Source: Pseudomonadota bacterium (GTDB lineage: Bacteria > Pseudomonadota > Alphaproteobacteria > Micropepsales > Micropepsaceae). Taken from it: 41,946 nucleotides of DNA. This document shows, piece by piece, positions 34,709 through 41,946 of this stretch (the first letter of the stretch is position 1; every line of letters begins with the position of its first letter). Where the stretch lies: NCBI GenBank assembly GCA_021804785.1, contig JAJZGY010000018.1:1-41946 (forward strand), given 5' to 3'. The position numbers and the translations under genes are program-made. The notes below the pieces were generated by a model that did not search any database, was not told where the DNA came from, and saw only the letters and a program-made list of their open reading frames with translations.

Positions 34709-35565
34709 CTGCCCAGCCCATTGGCAAGGACAATCTGCGCCAGCTTGAGCTTGGACAGGGACACGCGATGGCGCGGCGCTCGCCAGCCCGTATGCTCCAT
34801 CTCGGACAATATCTGGGAATAGACGGCACCCATCAGACGGGGCGTTGCGATGCGTCCCTTGGGTTTTGACGCCATCAGGTGATGTGCCTTGGCATAATGG
34901 CGATGGGCGAGGGCGGCCAGCTGGTGGCAGGCGTCGTCCAGGCGGGCGTCGCTCAGCACTGTTGCCGGATCGCGGCTCGTGATGCCGGCGGCTGCAAGAA
35001 ATTCATGTGGCAGATAGAGCCGGCCGATCTGGGCATCCTCATCAAGGTCGCGCAGAATATTGGTGAGCTGCAGCGCCCGTCCCAGATCGTGCGCAAGGGA
35101 AAACCCCGCGTCTTCGTTCATGCCGAAAATCTTGATTGAGAGCCGTCCGACGGCACTGGCAACGCGATCGCAGTATAGATCGAGCACGGCCAGCTCTGGC
35201 GCCACAATGTCTTCGCGCACGTCCATTTCCATGCCGTCAATCACGGCGAGAAAATCCTCAAGGCGCAGGGCGAAGTCGTGCACCGGCTGAACCAGGTAGG
35301 AAAGGTATGATGGGGGCTTGCCGGCGTAAAGGCTGGCAAGGTCCGTGCGCCATGAGTCCAGGGCGGTCTGCCGCTCGCTGCGTGTGCCAAGCCCGTCATC
35401 GGCGATGTCATCGACCGCACGACAAAAAGCATAGATGGCAAACATCGCCTCGCGCTGTACCGTGGGCATCAGACGCATGGCGAGATAAAAGGAACTCTTG
35501 GCTGCCTTCTGTTGGACCGGCGGCGCCACGGCAGCTCGTATCTCTTCTTGCATCGTTGCGCTCAT
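34705..35565 (-). CDS. hpnD: HpnD, presqualene diphosphate synthase
   Basis: A 286-residue trans-isoprenyl diphosphate synthase that joins two FPP into presqualene diphosphate. It carries two aspartate-rich Mg-binding motifs, DDIADD at residues 52-57 and NILRDLDEDAQIGRLYLP around 165-185, and the START segment SSFYLAMRLMP. Its start overlaps the hpnC stop by 4 bp and its end overlaps hpnE, so the squalene-forming trio is one coupled unit. It is distinguished from HpnC by the canonical second motif RDLDED. Confidence 0.94.
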   Translation of the reverse strand: MSATMQEEIRAAVAPPVQQKAAKSSFYLAMRLMPTVQREAMFAIYAFCRAVDDIADDGLGTRSERQTALDSWRTDLASLYAGKPPSYLSYLVQPVHDFALRLEDFLAVIDGMEMDVREDIVAPELAVLDLYCDRVASAVGRLSIKIFGMNEDAGFSLAHDLGRALQLTNILRDLDEDAQIGRLYLPHEFLAAAGITSRDPATVLSDARLDDACHQLAALAHRHYAKAHHLMASKPKGRIATPRLMGAVYSQILSEMEHTGWRAPRHRVSLSKLKLAQIVLANGLGR

Positions 35566-36440
35566 TGCCGTGTCCGCGCCAATTGCAAGGAACTACGGCT
35601 CAAGCGCTGGGCAGCGAAGCGCAGGCCTGTGCCAAGGACAAGCGGTACGAGCTCCAGCTTGGTGTGATGCACCCGTTCGCTCAAGGGATCCTTGCGCAGC
35701 AGTTTGGCGGTCAGATCTTGGGCAAATTCCTGGATCATCGCAACTTCGAAGGCCAGCCAAGGATCGCGGATCTGGTTCGAAAAGGGTTTGGCATGGGCGA
35801 GCAGCTGGCTGGTGCGCCGTGCCAAAGATTTGATTACCCGTTCCAGTGCGGGAGTTGCCCGCGGTTCCATCAAGGCTTCCGGCCCGATACCTTCGGCCCA
35901 TAATGCTTCCATCGGGATATAGACGCGATCGAGCTTCTGGTGATCTTTTTTGCAGTCCTGCAGGTGATTGATCACTTGCAGCGCCGCGCAAAGCGCATCA
36001 TTGGCAGGCCAGGTGCCGACGTCCTCGCCATGTACATCCAGTACGAAGCGACCAACCGGCATGGCGGAATAGCGGCAGTAATCCATCAGTGCGTTCCAGT
36101 CCCGGTAGCGCAGCTGCGTCACGTCGCGGCGGAAGGCCTCGAGCAGATCAAGTCCGTGCTGGAGCGATAGTCCCTGGGCAGTGGCGACCTCCCGCAGCCG
36201 AACAGCTTGGGCAATAGTCTTTTTTTCACCCAGAAGGCTGGCGCGGAATTCCTCAAGCAGCCTGAGTTTGTCATCGGCCGGGGCGGAGGGGTGATCGGCC
36301 ACGTCGTCGGCGGCGCGGGCAAACGCATAGAATGCATGAATGGCCGGACGGTGACGCCTGCGGATCAGTGCCGAGGCGACGGGAAAATTCTCGTCCCCCG
36401 ATCCCTTTCCGGACTGAAGTTCGGCTGCCGTAATGCTCAT
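35562..36440 (-). CDS. hpnC: HpnC, hydroxysqualene synthase
   Basis: A 292-residue squalene/phytoene-synthase-fold protein that converts presqualene diphosphate to hydroxysqualene. The first motif is DDVADH; the second is variant, HLQDCKKDHQKLDRVYIP, as is usual for HpnC. DENFPVASALIRRRHRPAIHAFYAFARAADD is the diagnostic N-terminal stretch. The ATG at 36440 was chosen because it overlaps the hpnB stop as ATGA and gives the normal N-terminus; the frame stays open 123 nt further into hpnB. Confidence 0.93.
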   Translation of the reverse strand: MSITAAELQSGKGSGDENFPVASALIRRRHRPAIHAFYAFARAADDVADHPSAPADDKLRLLEEFRASLLGEKKTIAQAVRLREVATAQGLSLQHGLDLLEAFRRDVTQLRYRDWNALMDYCRYSAMPVGRFVLDVHGEDVGTWPANDALCAALQVINHLQDCKKDHQKLDRVYIPMEALWAEGIGPEALMEPRATPALERVIKSLARRTSQLLAHAKPFSNQIRDPWLAFEVAMIQEFAQDLTAKLLRKDPLSERVHHTKLELVPLVLGTGLRFAAQRLSRSSLQLARTRQ

Positions 36441-37591
36441 GACTGTCCCATTGCCTGGGGCCGACCTTTCCACATGCCGCCCCGCCCCCGCCAGTGCTGG
36501 AGCGCGGAATCGAGGGTGAAGAGGGCATATAGAAGACCGATCGCCGGCAGGGCCAGCCCCCATAGCGGCGTGCGGCCGTAAAAGCGCAACATCGGCCGGA
36601 AGGATGCGGTCATCAGCCCATAGGCCGCGGCTGCCGCCAACCAGCTTCCGTCTGGTGCAAGCAGCATGTAGACCGGCGGGCTCAGGAACATCAGGCAGAG
36701 TCCGAGGAAGGTGCCGAGGAGCAACAGTGGATTGAAGCGGAGCTGGGCATAGGCCGAGCGAGCGACCATACGGCGGATTTCGCCCATATGCCGATAGGGG
36801 CGGATGGACTTTGCCCGCTCGGTCAGCCCCAACCAGATCGGGCCATGGGGCTTCATGAGCCGGCCCATGGCGCAGTCATCGATGATCTCGCCCCGAATAG
36901 CCTCGATGCCACCGGCGGCCTCCAGCGCAGAGCGCCGGACCAGCATACAACCACCTGCCGCTGCCGCCATTTTTTTACGAACACTGTTTACCCAACTGAA
37001 CGGATAAAGCATTGCGAAGAAATAAACGAAGGCAGGGATAAAGAACCGTTCTGGCCACGTCGTGCAGTGCAGCTTTGCCATGAGCGAGGTCAACACAAGA
37101 CCGTCGGCCTCGGCGCGGCGGACGAGTTCTGCCAGATTGTCCGGAGTATGGCGGATATCGGCGTCGGTCAGCCAGAGATAGTCGCTCGGCTCCTTGGCCG
37201 CCTCGAGCACGCCCTGGTGAACGGCCCATAATTTACCGGTCCACCCGGAGGGGCGTGGGTTTCCGGCGAGCACGCGCAGGCGTGCTTCATTGCCAAGGGC
37301 ACCGGCCTGAGCACGCGTTCCGTCGCTGCTTTCATCGTCGACCAGCAGAATACGGAAGCGGCCTGCGTAGGTCTGCGCTAGAAGGCTCGACAGCGTGGTT
37401 GCAATCACATCCGCTTCATTGCGCGCCGGCACGATTGCAGTCACCGAGGGCCAGCTGGTCGGTTCGGCATTGGGGACGTGGCGGTCGTCGCGCTCCTGAG
37501 CCTGCCAGAACAGGCCGCGAAACAGCAACAGGTAAAGCCAGATCACCAGCGGCAGAGCGCCAAATACCACATCGCGAAAGGCGAGCCACAT
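36437..37591 (-). CDS. hpnB: HpnB, hopanoid-associated glycosyltransferase (GT2)
   Basis: A 384-residue membrane-associated GT-A glycosyltransferase. An N-terminal hydrophobic helix (VVFGALPLVIWLYLLLF) is followed by SVTAIVPARNEADVI, LLVDDESSDGT and LTDADIRH (the metal-binding Asp motif), then a C-terminal pair of membrane segments. It belongs to the family regularly placed next to hpnA in hopanoid loci; its exact acceptor is unproven. The start is the ATG within TGATG overlapping the hpnA stop; a GTG one codon earlier is possible. It overlaps hpnC by 4 bp. Confidence 0.88.
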   Translation of the reverse strand: MWLAFRDVVFGALPLVIWLYLLLFRGLFWQAQERDDRHVPNAEPTSWPSVTAIVPARNEADVIATTLSSLLAQTYAGRFRILLVDDESSDGTRAQAGALGNEARLRVLAGNPRPSGWTGKLWAVHQGVLEAAKEPSDYLWLTDADIRHTPDNLAELVRRAEADGLVLTSLMAKLHCTTWPERFFIPAFVYFFAMLYPFSWVNSVRKKMAAAAGGCMLVRRSALEAAGGIEAIRGEIIDDCAMGRLMKPHGPIWLGLTERAKSIRPYRHMGEIRRMVARSAYAQLRFNPLLLLGTFLGLCLMFLSPPVYMLLAPDGSWLAAAAAYGLMTASFRPMLRFYGRTPLWGLALPAIGLLYALFTLDSALQHWRGRGGMWKGRPQAMGQS

Positions 37592-38580
37592 CACGACAGA
37601 TATCCTTCGGCTTCAAACCAGCCTAGCGCATCGCGCAAAGCCTCTGCATAGGGGCGTGCGCGATAACCGAGCTGCTCTGTCGCCTTGGCCGAAGAAAAAA
37701 ACATGTGATGGCGTGACATGGCGAGCGCATCACGCGTAACGAACGGTTCCTTGCCGCTCAGTCCGGCTGCGATTTCCGCCATCAGGGCCAAGGGATACAG
37801 CGGGAGCCTGGGCAGGCGGATTGCCGGAGCCCTTTTGCCCGTCAGCCGGGCGATTTCTGCGAGCATCTGCCTTAGCGTCGCGTTTTGGCCACCGAGTATG
37901 TAGGTCTCGCCGATGCGGCCATGGGCGCGGGCCAGCAGATGGCCTGCGGCAACATCATCGACGTGAACCAGGTTGAGGCCGGTGTCCACGAACGCCGGAA
38001 TGCGTCCGCGGGCTGCTTCCACAATGATGCGTCCGGTCGGTGTCGGACGGACATCGCGGGGGCCAACGGGCGTCGACGGACTGACAAGCACAATCGGCAA
38101 GCCTTGCTGGACGTAGTCCTCGACGATGCGCTCGGCCACCACCTTGCTCTTCTTGTAGGCACCGATGGCGGTGTCGAAGGAGGCGCGATCTCGCTCATCG
38201 GCATCGCCACCATCGCTGTGCGGCTTCAGCGTTGCCACCGAGGAGGTGTATACGATCCGCCGAACGCCAGCTTGTTTGGCTGCCTCCAGCACATTGCGCG
38301 TGCCTTCACGGTTATTGGCGATGATCTCCGCGGGATTACGCGCCCACAGACGATAATCGGCGGCGACATGAAAAAGGTCGTCGCAGCCATCCATCGCCCG
38401 GCATAGCGATGCCGGGTCCCGTAGATCTCCGAGCGCAACCTCGCAACCCAACCCCTGCAGGTTGGTTTTGGGGCTGGAGGGACGGGCGAGGGCCCGGACC
38501 TCCTCGCCCTGCGCGAGCAATGCCCGCAGGACTGCTGAGCCGACAAAGCCGGAGGCACCGGTGACAAGGACGCGGCTCAT
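37591..38580 (-). CDS. hpnA: HpnA, hopanoid-associated sugar epimerase
   Basis: A 329-residue extended short-chain dehydrogenase (NAD-dependent epimerase/dehydratase). The NAD site VTGASGFVGSAVLRAL is at residues ~6-21. The catalytic YxxxK is present as YKKSK, with the upstream VYTSSVATL serine region. HVAADYRLWARNP and NREGTRNVLEAA are typical of the HpnA subgroup. It probably modifies a sugar-nucleotide or the hopanoid headgroup together with HpnB; no reaction is proven. The ATG overlaps the hpnL stop by 4 bp. Confidence 0.9.
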   Translation of the reverse strand: MSRVLVTGASGFVGSAVLRALLAQGEEVRALARPSSPKTNLQGLGCEVALGDLRDPASLCRAMDGCDDLFHVAADYRLWARNPAEIIANNREGTRNVLEAAKQAGVRRIVYTSSVATLKPHSDGGDADERDRASFDTAIGAYKKSKVVAERIVEDYVQQGLPIVLVSPSTPVGPRDVRPTPTGRIIVEAARGRIPAFVDTGLNLVHVDDVAAGHLLARAHGRIGETYILGGQNATLRQMLAEIARLTGKRAPAIRLPRLPLYPLALMAEIAAGLSGKEPFVTRDALAMSRHHMFFSSAKATEQLGYRARPYAEALRDALGWFEAEGYLS

Positions 38581-39572
38581 CCTTGCACCTTGGCCTGCCG
38601 TTCCGCACGCAAGCGCGCTGCAAAGCTGCCTTCAGACAGCTGCCAACCCAGCAGGATCGGTGCACCGTCGGCTATCTGCTGAGCCCGGCGCAGCAGCGAC
38701 AGCGCAACCCCGATTTGGGCGGGCACCCCGAACAGTGGCATCAGGACGGCGTACCCGGCTTCCTGCACGCCGATGGCGTTGGGCACGAACACGGCGGCGC
38801 TGCGCAAAGCGCACATCAGTCCTTCGATGCCCAGCGCGTCTGCTAACACCACATGCCAGCCCATCAGTCTGAGTGCGAGCCAGGTGAAGAGGGCTGTTCC
38901 AACCCATCCTGCAAAATGGATGCAAAAGCTTGCGACCATGCGGCGGGGCTGGGCGTGAACCTGGCCAATAAGACGATGGATGTCGCCGGCATAGGGGGCG
39001 GCCTTGGGTAAAAAGCGGGTCGCGATACGTTCCAGGACATCGAAGCCGCGACGCTGGGCAACGATGAAGCCGCCGGCGCCCAAAACACCGAGCGCGATGG
39101 CCACGGAAGCAGCCTCGAGGATGTCGAGCTGGCGTCCGTTGGGGGGCAAGGTGATGACGAGGATGAGAATGCCGCAGATTATGAAGCAGATCTGCGCGAC
39201 CATCTCGAGCGTGACATCCACGGCCATTGTGGCCAGCGCATTGGCGATCGGTAGCCCGCGCAGGCTGGCGGCACGGGCACCGATCAGCATCCCGCCCAGC
39301 TGTGAGAACGGCAGCACGTCACCGGCCGAATCGCGCACCGCACGCCCCCAGACGAACGTGACCAGCCGTCGCGCATGGTGGGGAGGAACGATCAGGTACC
39401 AGGCGGTTCCCAGCAGCATGAAATTCGCTAATGCGAACACGCACAAACCCCCAAAGCCGGTCCAGCCGACATGCTCGACGGCGTGCCAGATTGCCTCAAA
39501 TCCGACAAAGGCAATGAGGTAGCCAGCACCCGCAAGGCCGGCCAGCGCAGCAAGAATGACGCTGAGTTTCAC
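38577..39572 (-). CDS. hpnL: HpnL, hopanoid-associated membrane protein (LPG-synthase TM fold)
   Basis: A 331-residue polytopic membrane protein of the lysylphosphatidylglycerol synthase transmembrane-domain / UPF0104 family. About eight hydrophobic stretches are visible, from SVILAALAGLAGAGYLIAFV onward. The motifs FSQLGGMLIGARAASLRGLP and AAVFVPNAIGVQEAGYAVLM are typical. The proposed role in the family is lipid flipping or export; for HpnL this is inference. It starts with GTG (39572-39570), supported by GAGGAG upstream. It lies 31 bp after the ferritin-like gene and overlaps hpnA. Confidence 0.87.
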   Translation of the reverse strand: MKLSVILAALAGLAGAGYLIAFVGFEAIWHAVEHVGWTGFGGLCVFALANFMLLGTAWYLIVPPHHARRLVTFVWGRAVRDSAGDVLPFSQLGGMLIGARAASLRGLPIANALATMAVDVTLEMVAQICFIICGILILVITLPPNGRQLDILEAASVAIALGVLGAGGFIVAQRRGFDVLERIATRFLPKAAPYAGDIHRLIGQVHAQPRRMVASFCIHFAGWVGTALFTWLALRLMGWHVVLADALGIEGLMCALRSAAVFVPNAIGVQEAGYAVLMPLFGVPAQIGVALSLLRRAQQIADGAPILLGWQLSEGSFAARLRAERQAKVQG

Positions 39573-39603
39573 GCTGTCTCCTCAAGGCTGGACCTGGTTA
39601 TGC

Positions 39604-40503
39604 TCACGCTCTACTTACTCCGCGCAGCACGCGCTGCCAGAGGCGTACCGCTCTGGGCACAAGGCGCGGACGCAACAGGCGTGGATCATATGCGCCCAGT
39701 CTCTTGTCGTTTTCAGCCAGGCACAACTCCATCAGTTCCTGCACCGAAACCTCTGCCCCGAGATCCTTTGCGCCCGTCACGGTAAAGTTGTTGTCTTGGC
39801 CATTGGCCAGGTTATTGCCGAGGCTGATCCGTTCGTAGATCAGAAACGCCCACACCGCCATGATTTTGAGTGCAAACCATGGCCGCCGCCAAGCGGGCAT
39901 ATTGCGCCGATGCCAGGCCACCCAGTTGACGAAGAACAGGATATGGCGCCCCTCCTCGCGCATAACCGGTTCGAAGGCGTCCACGAGTGCGGGGGGAAAA
40001 AATCCGGAGCGCTTGGCCAGTTCGAACAGGCCGAAGGCAAAGAAGCTGTCAATGCATTCGCTGTAGCCGGTGACCATGAAGGCCCATTCCGGATCGCGTG
40101 GCGTCACATAGTCAGGCTCGGGGGCCAGGCGGATGCCGTAGGCCTCGACCATGTTGTGCAGCACATGCTTGTGCCGCTTCTCTTCGTAGGCATTGAGCTC
40201 GATCGCCCGCCGCAGCAAGGGGTCCCGTACCGTTTCACCATAGGACGCGACCCGCAAGCCGGCCTTTCCCTCGGTCTGCACGGCAATGTCCCAGATCGGC
40301 AGCGAGATAATCTTGCGCTGCGTGGCAGCCGACAGCCGGGGCCATTCCATGAGGGCCGGTCGATAGGGATCAAAGGTTGCCAACAGCGTATGGCAGAACA
40401 AATTCTTGTGCGCGTCGCTGCCCAGCCGGATGGGGCCTGGGCCGGGGGGATTGCCCGCGTTGAGGGTGAGAGAAGCGGGTATATCGAGGGAAACAGCTCC
40501 CAT
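39604..40503 (-). CDS. Ferritin-like di-iron domain protein within the hopanoid operon
   Basis: A 299-residue protein with a ferritin-like four-helix pattern and a full set of candidate di-iron ligands: Glu78, Glu107/108 with His111 in AYEEKRHKHV, Glu149 or Asp152 in YSECIDSF, and Glu183/184 with His187 in REEGRHILFF. The two ExxH motifs on separate helices are what ferritin-like oxidases and hydroxylases use. The C-terminal part has one hydrophobic helix (WFALKIMAVWAFLIY), so it may sit on the membrane. AAGGTG lies about 6 nt before the ATG. It lies between hpnK (116 bp) and hpnL (31 bp), same strand, so it is expected to act on hopanoids or protect the radical SAM steps. No characterised homologue is known to me. 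Confidence 0.75.
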   Translation of the reverse strand: MGAVSLDIPASLTLNAGNPPGPGPIRLGSDAHKNLFCHTLLATFDPYRPALMEWPRLSAATQRKIISLPIWDIAVQTEGKAGLRVASYGETVRDPLLRRAIELNAYEEKRHKHVLHNMVEAYGIRLAPEPDYVTPRDPEWAFMVTGYSECIDSFFAFGLFELAKRSGFFPPALVDAFEPVMREEGRHILFFVNWVAWHRRNMPAWRRPWFALKIMAVWAFLIYERISLGNNLANGQDNNFTVTGAKDLGAEVSVQELMELCLAENDKRLGAYDPRLLRPRLVPRAVRLWQRVLRGVSRA

Positions 40504-40619
40504 GAGGTCACCTTTTGCGTCCGCTGATAAGTCGGCATGCCCAATCCGGCTGCCGTGCTACGAGTATATCCGATCGTTTTGCACGGATGAAAAGAGACGA
40601 AAGGGCGCGGGGTTGCGCA

Positions 40620-41459
40620 CTAAAAATCGACGAAGCCGCCCCGCCTGATGCTGGGATGTGCGGCCAGCCGGCCAACCTCCTCATCACAAAGTGCCGCCAG
40701 CTCTTCGGCATAGGCGTAGCCCTCTGCTGCACCAAAAAAGCCGCCGCGTGTGGCTGGGTGCAGGTAGATTTCGCTCAACCCCTCCGGTAGATGGGCCAGG
40801 AGCCCGGCAAGGCGTGTGCGTGTCATCGCCCCTGACCAGGCAAGGCCAAAGACATGGTCAGGAGTCAAAAGGCCCGCCCGGGCGATCCGGCCACGCATGA
40901 GTTTGGCCCAGGGCGCCGTCACCCACGCCGGTGATGGTGGCAGCTGACCTGGCTCCGCGGCAGCCAGCACCTGGCGGGGCTCCTGCGGCACGCGCATCGC
41001 CCGCATGCCGTAACGCTTTCCGATCTTGAGGATCAGCGTCGTGATGGTGGGATGCAGATGAAAATGCTTGTGGGTGTTGACGTGATCAAGCCGTAAGCCA
41101 CAGCTGCGGAAGGCTTCAAACTGGGCCGCGATCTCGTGGGCCAGCTGGCGGCGTACCCCGGGGCGCAGAAACATTTCCGCACCAACCACCGCCATGTCGG
41201 TTCGGAACCAGCCATTGCGATCGACCAGATCTGGTATCGCCGCCTGCGGCAACATGGGCTTGCCCTCGACAAGAACGATATGCAGCCCGACCCGCAGCTG
41301 GGGCATGCGGCGCGCGCGTGCAACCGCATCGGCGACGAAAGGAGCGCCCACCATCAGGCTCGCTGCCGACAGAACGCCATGGCAATGAGCGCGCTCGACC
41401 GCCTCGTTCACCTCCCAAGCGGCGCCGAAATCATCGGCATTGACTATGAGGCCCTTCAT
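40620..41459 (-). CDS. hpnK: HpnK, hopanoid N-acetylglucosamine deacetylase (YdjC/ChbG family)
   Basis: A 279-residue carbohydrate deacetylase. The family metal site is visible: NADDFG with Asp9/Asp10, His60 in VGLHIVLVEGKP, and His126/His130 in LDHVNTHKHFHLHP. The C-terminal LPEGLSEIYLHPATR carries the last conserved His. HpnK removes the acetyl group from N-acetylglucosaminyl-bacteriohopanetetrol made by HpnI, giving glucosaminyl-BHT, the substrate of HpnJ. It lies 23 bp after hpnJ. HpnI itself is not in the window. Confidence 0.92.
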   Translation of the reverse strand: MKGLIVNADDFGAAWEVNEAVERAHCHGVLSAASLMVGAPFVADAVARARRMPQLRVGLHIVLVEGKPMLPQAAIPDLVDRNGWFRTDMAVVGAEMFLRPGVRRQLAHEIAAQFEAFRSCGLRLDHVNTHKHFHLHPTITTLILKIGKRYGMRAMRVPQEPRQVLAAAEPGQLPPSPAWVTAPWAKLMRGRIARAGLLTPDHVFGLAWSGAMTRTRLAGLLAHLPEGLSEIYLHPATRGGFFGAAEGYAYAEELAALCDEEVGRLAAHPSIRRGGFVDF

Positions 41460-41482
41460 GGCCCGGCCTCATCGCCTGACGG

Positions 41483-41946
41483 TCACGCTGCGTGGCGCCG
41501 TTCGCGCAGGAACTGGAAGAACTCCACACCTTCGCGCAGACGGCGCTTCATCATGTCCGTGGAACGCACCATCTCACCAACAATTGCGGCGATTTTGGTC
41601 GGCCGGAAATAGAACTGTCTGTAGAAGTCTTCCAGCGAGTCAAAAATCTGCTTGTGGCTGAGGTGCGGATAATGCAGCGGCGCGATCTGAATGCCATGCT
41701 CATCCACCAGTTCTGCATTGGCGGCATCAAGCCAGCCATTCTGTACGGCCTGATTGTAGAGATAGGTACCTGGATAGGGTGCGGCCAGCGAGACCTGAAT
41801 GGTGTGCGGATTGATGCGCTTGGCGAACTCGACGGTCTCCCGAATGGTATCGGTGGTTTCGCCCGGAAGACCAAGGATAAAGGTGCCGTGAATTGTGATC
41901 CCCAGATCATGACAGTCCTTGGTGAAGCGTTCGGCGACTTCGATGC
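41483..41946 (-). CDS. hpnJ: HpnJ, radical SAM BHT cyclitol ether synthase, C-terminal part (cut by window edge)
   Basis: The frame is open from the right edge to the TGA at 41483, about 153 residues. It begins IEVAERFTKDCHDLGITIHG, then FILGLPGETTDTIRETVEFA, IQVSLAAPYPGTYLYNQA, and ends FFQFLRERRHAA. LGLPGET is the late radical SAM barrel motif, and APYPGTxLY plus the helical tail match HpnJ, which contracts the glucosamine ring of glucosaminyl-BHT to the cyclitol ether. The cluster-binding CxxxCxxC lies off the edge. It is the first visible gene of the hpnJ-to-hpnG run. Gene identity also rests on its place next to hpnK. Confidence 0.88.
   Translation of the reverse strand, partial: IEVAERFTKDCHDLGITIHGTFILGLPGETTDTIRETVEFAKRINPHTIQVSLAAPYPGTYLYNQAVQNGWLDAANAELVDEHGIQIAPLHYPHLSHKQIFDSLEDFYRQFYFRPTKIAAIVGEMVRSTDMMKRRLREGVEFFQFLRERRHAA

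Noticed and set aside
39556-40527. 323-aa plus-strand frame opposite the ferritin-like gene
   Set aside because: The minus-strand frame has a ribosome site, operon context and ExxH motifs; the plus frame resembles nothing.

Overview
The window reads as a GC-rich alphaproteobacterial chromosome segment. Three things point there: the gene order ZapA partner (ZauP) - zapA - 6S RNA - fau, a complete hopanoid (hpn) locus, and Mla-type lipid-transport genes. Family placement is inference only; the combination of hopanoids, a class I aldolase and glycogen genes would fit Rhodospirillales/Acetobacteraceae. No insertion sequence, phage, CRISPR array, tRNA or rRNA was recognised.

Region 1 (1-4701, minus strand) is a central-carbon unit transcribed tkt - gap - pgk - fba, with fba cut by the left edge. 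Region 2 (4948-6351, plus) holds the division pair zauP-zapA, a 6S RNA whose closing stem can be drawn base by base, and fau (5-formyl-THF cyclo-ligase). Region 3 (6352-12110) is an alpha-glucan set: glgA (minus) diverging from glgX-malQ (plus). It is followed by a Host_attach-family gene and a PLP trans-sulfuration enzyme with a structured upstream region. Region 4 (14417-20349, plus) is the outer-membrane assembly pair tamA-tamB. Region 5 (20353-23010, minus) is a DUF969-DUF979-DUF2891 cassette, probably a small-molecule uptake system.

Region 6 (23506 to the right edge) is devoted to hopanoids and lipid traffic. The exporter hpnN (plus) meets hpnM (MlaC-like, minus), which diverges from mlaA (plus). 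Then come ispA (farnesyl diphosphate synthase, minus), a decayed ispH copy (plus) and hpnH (plus). The rest is one long minus-strand run transcribed hpnJ - hpnK - ferritin-like gene - hpnL - hpnA - hpnB - hpnC - hpnD - hpnE - shc - hpnG, much of it with 4-bp ATGA overlaps. IspA makes FPP, HpnD/C/E turn it into squalene, Shc cyclises it, HpnH/HpnG add and trim the C35 side chain, HpnK/HpnJ (and HpnA/HpnB) decorate the headgroup, and HpnN/HpnM/MlaA/HpnL are the transport side.

The two points most worth a second look are the ispH pseudogene directly in front of hpnH and an uncharacterised ferritin-like di-iron protein embedded in the hopanoid run between hpnK and hpnL.
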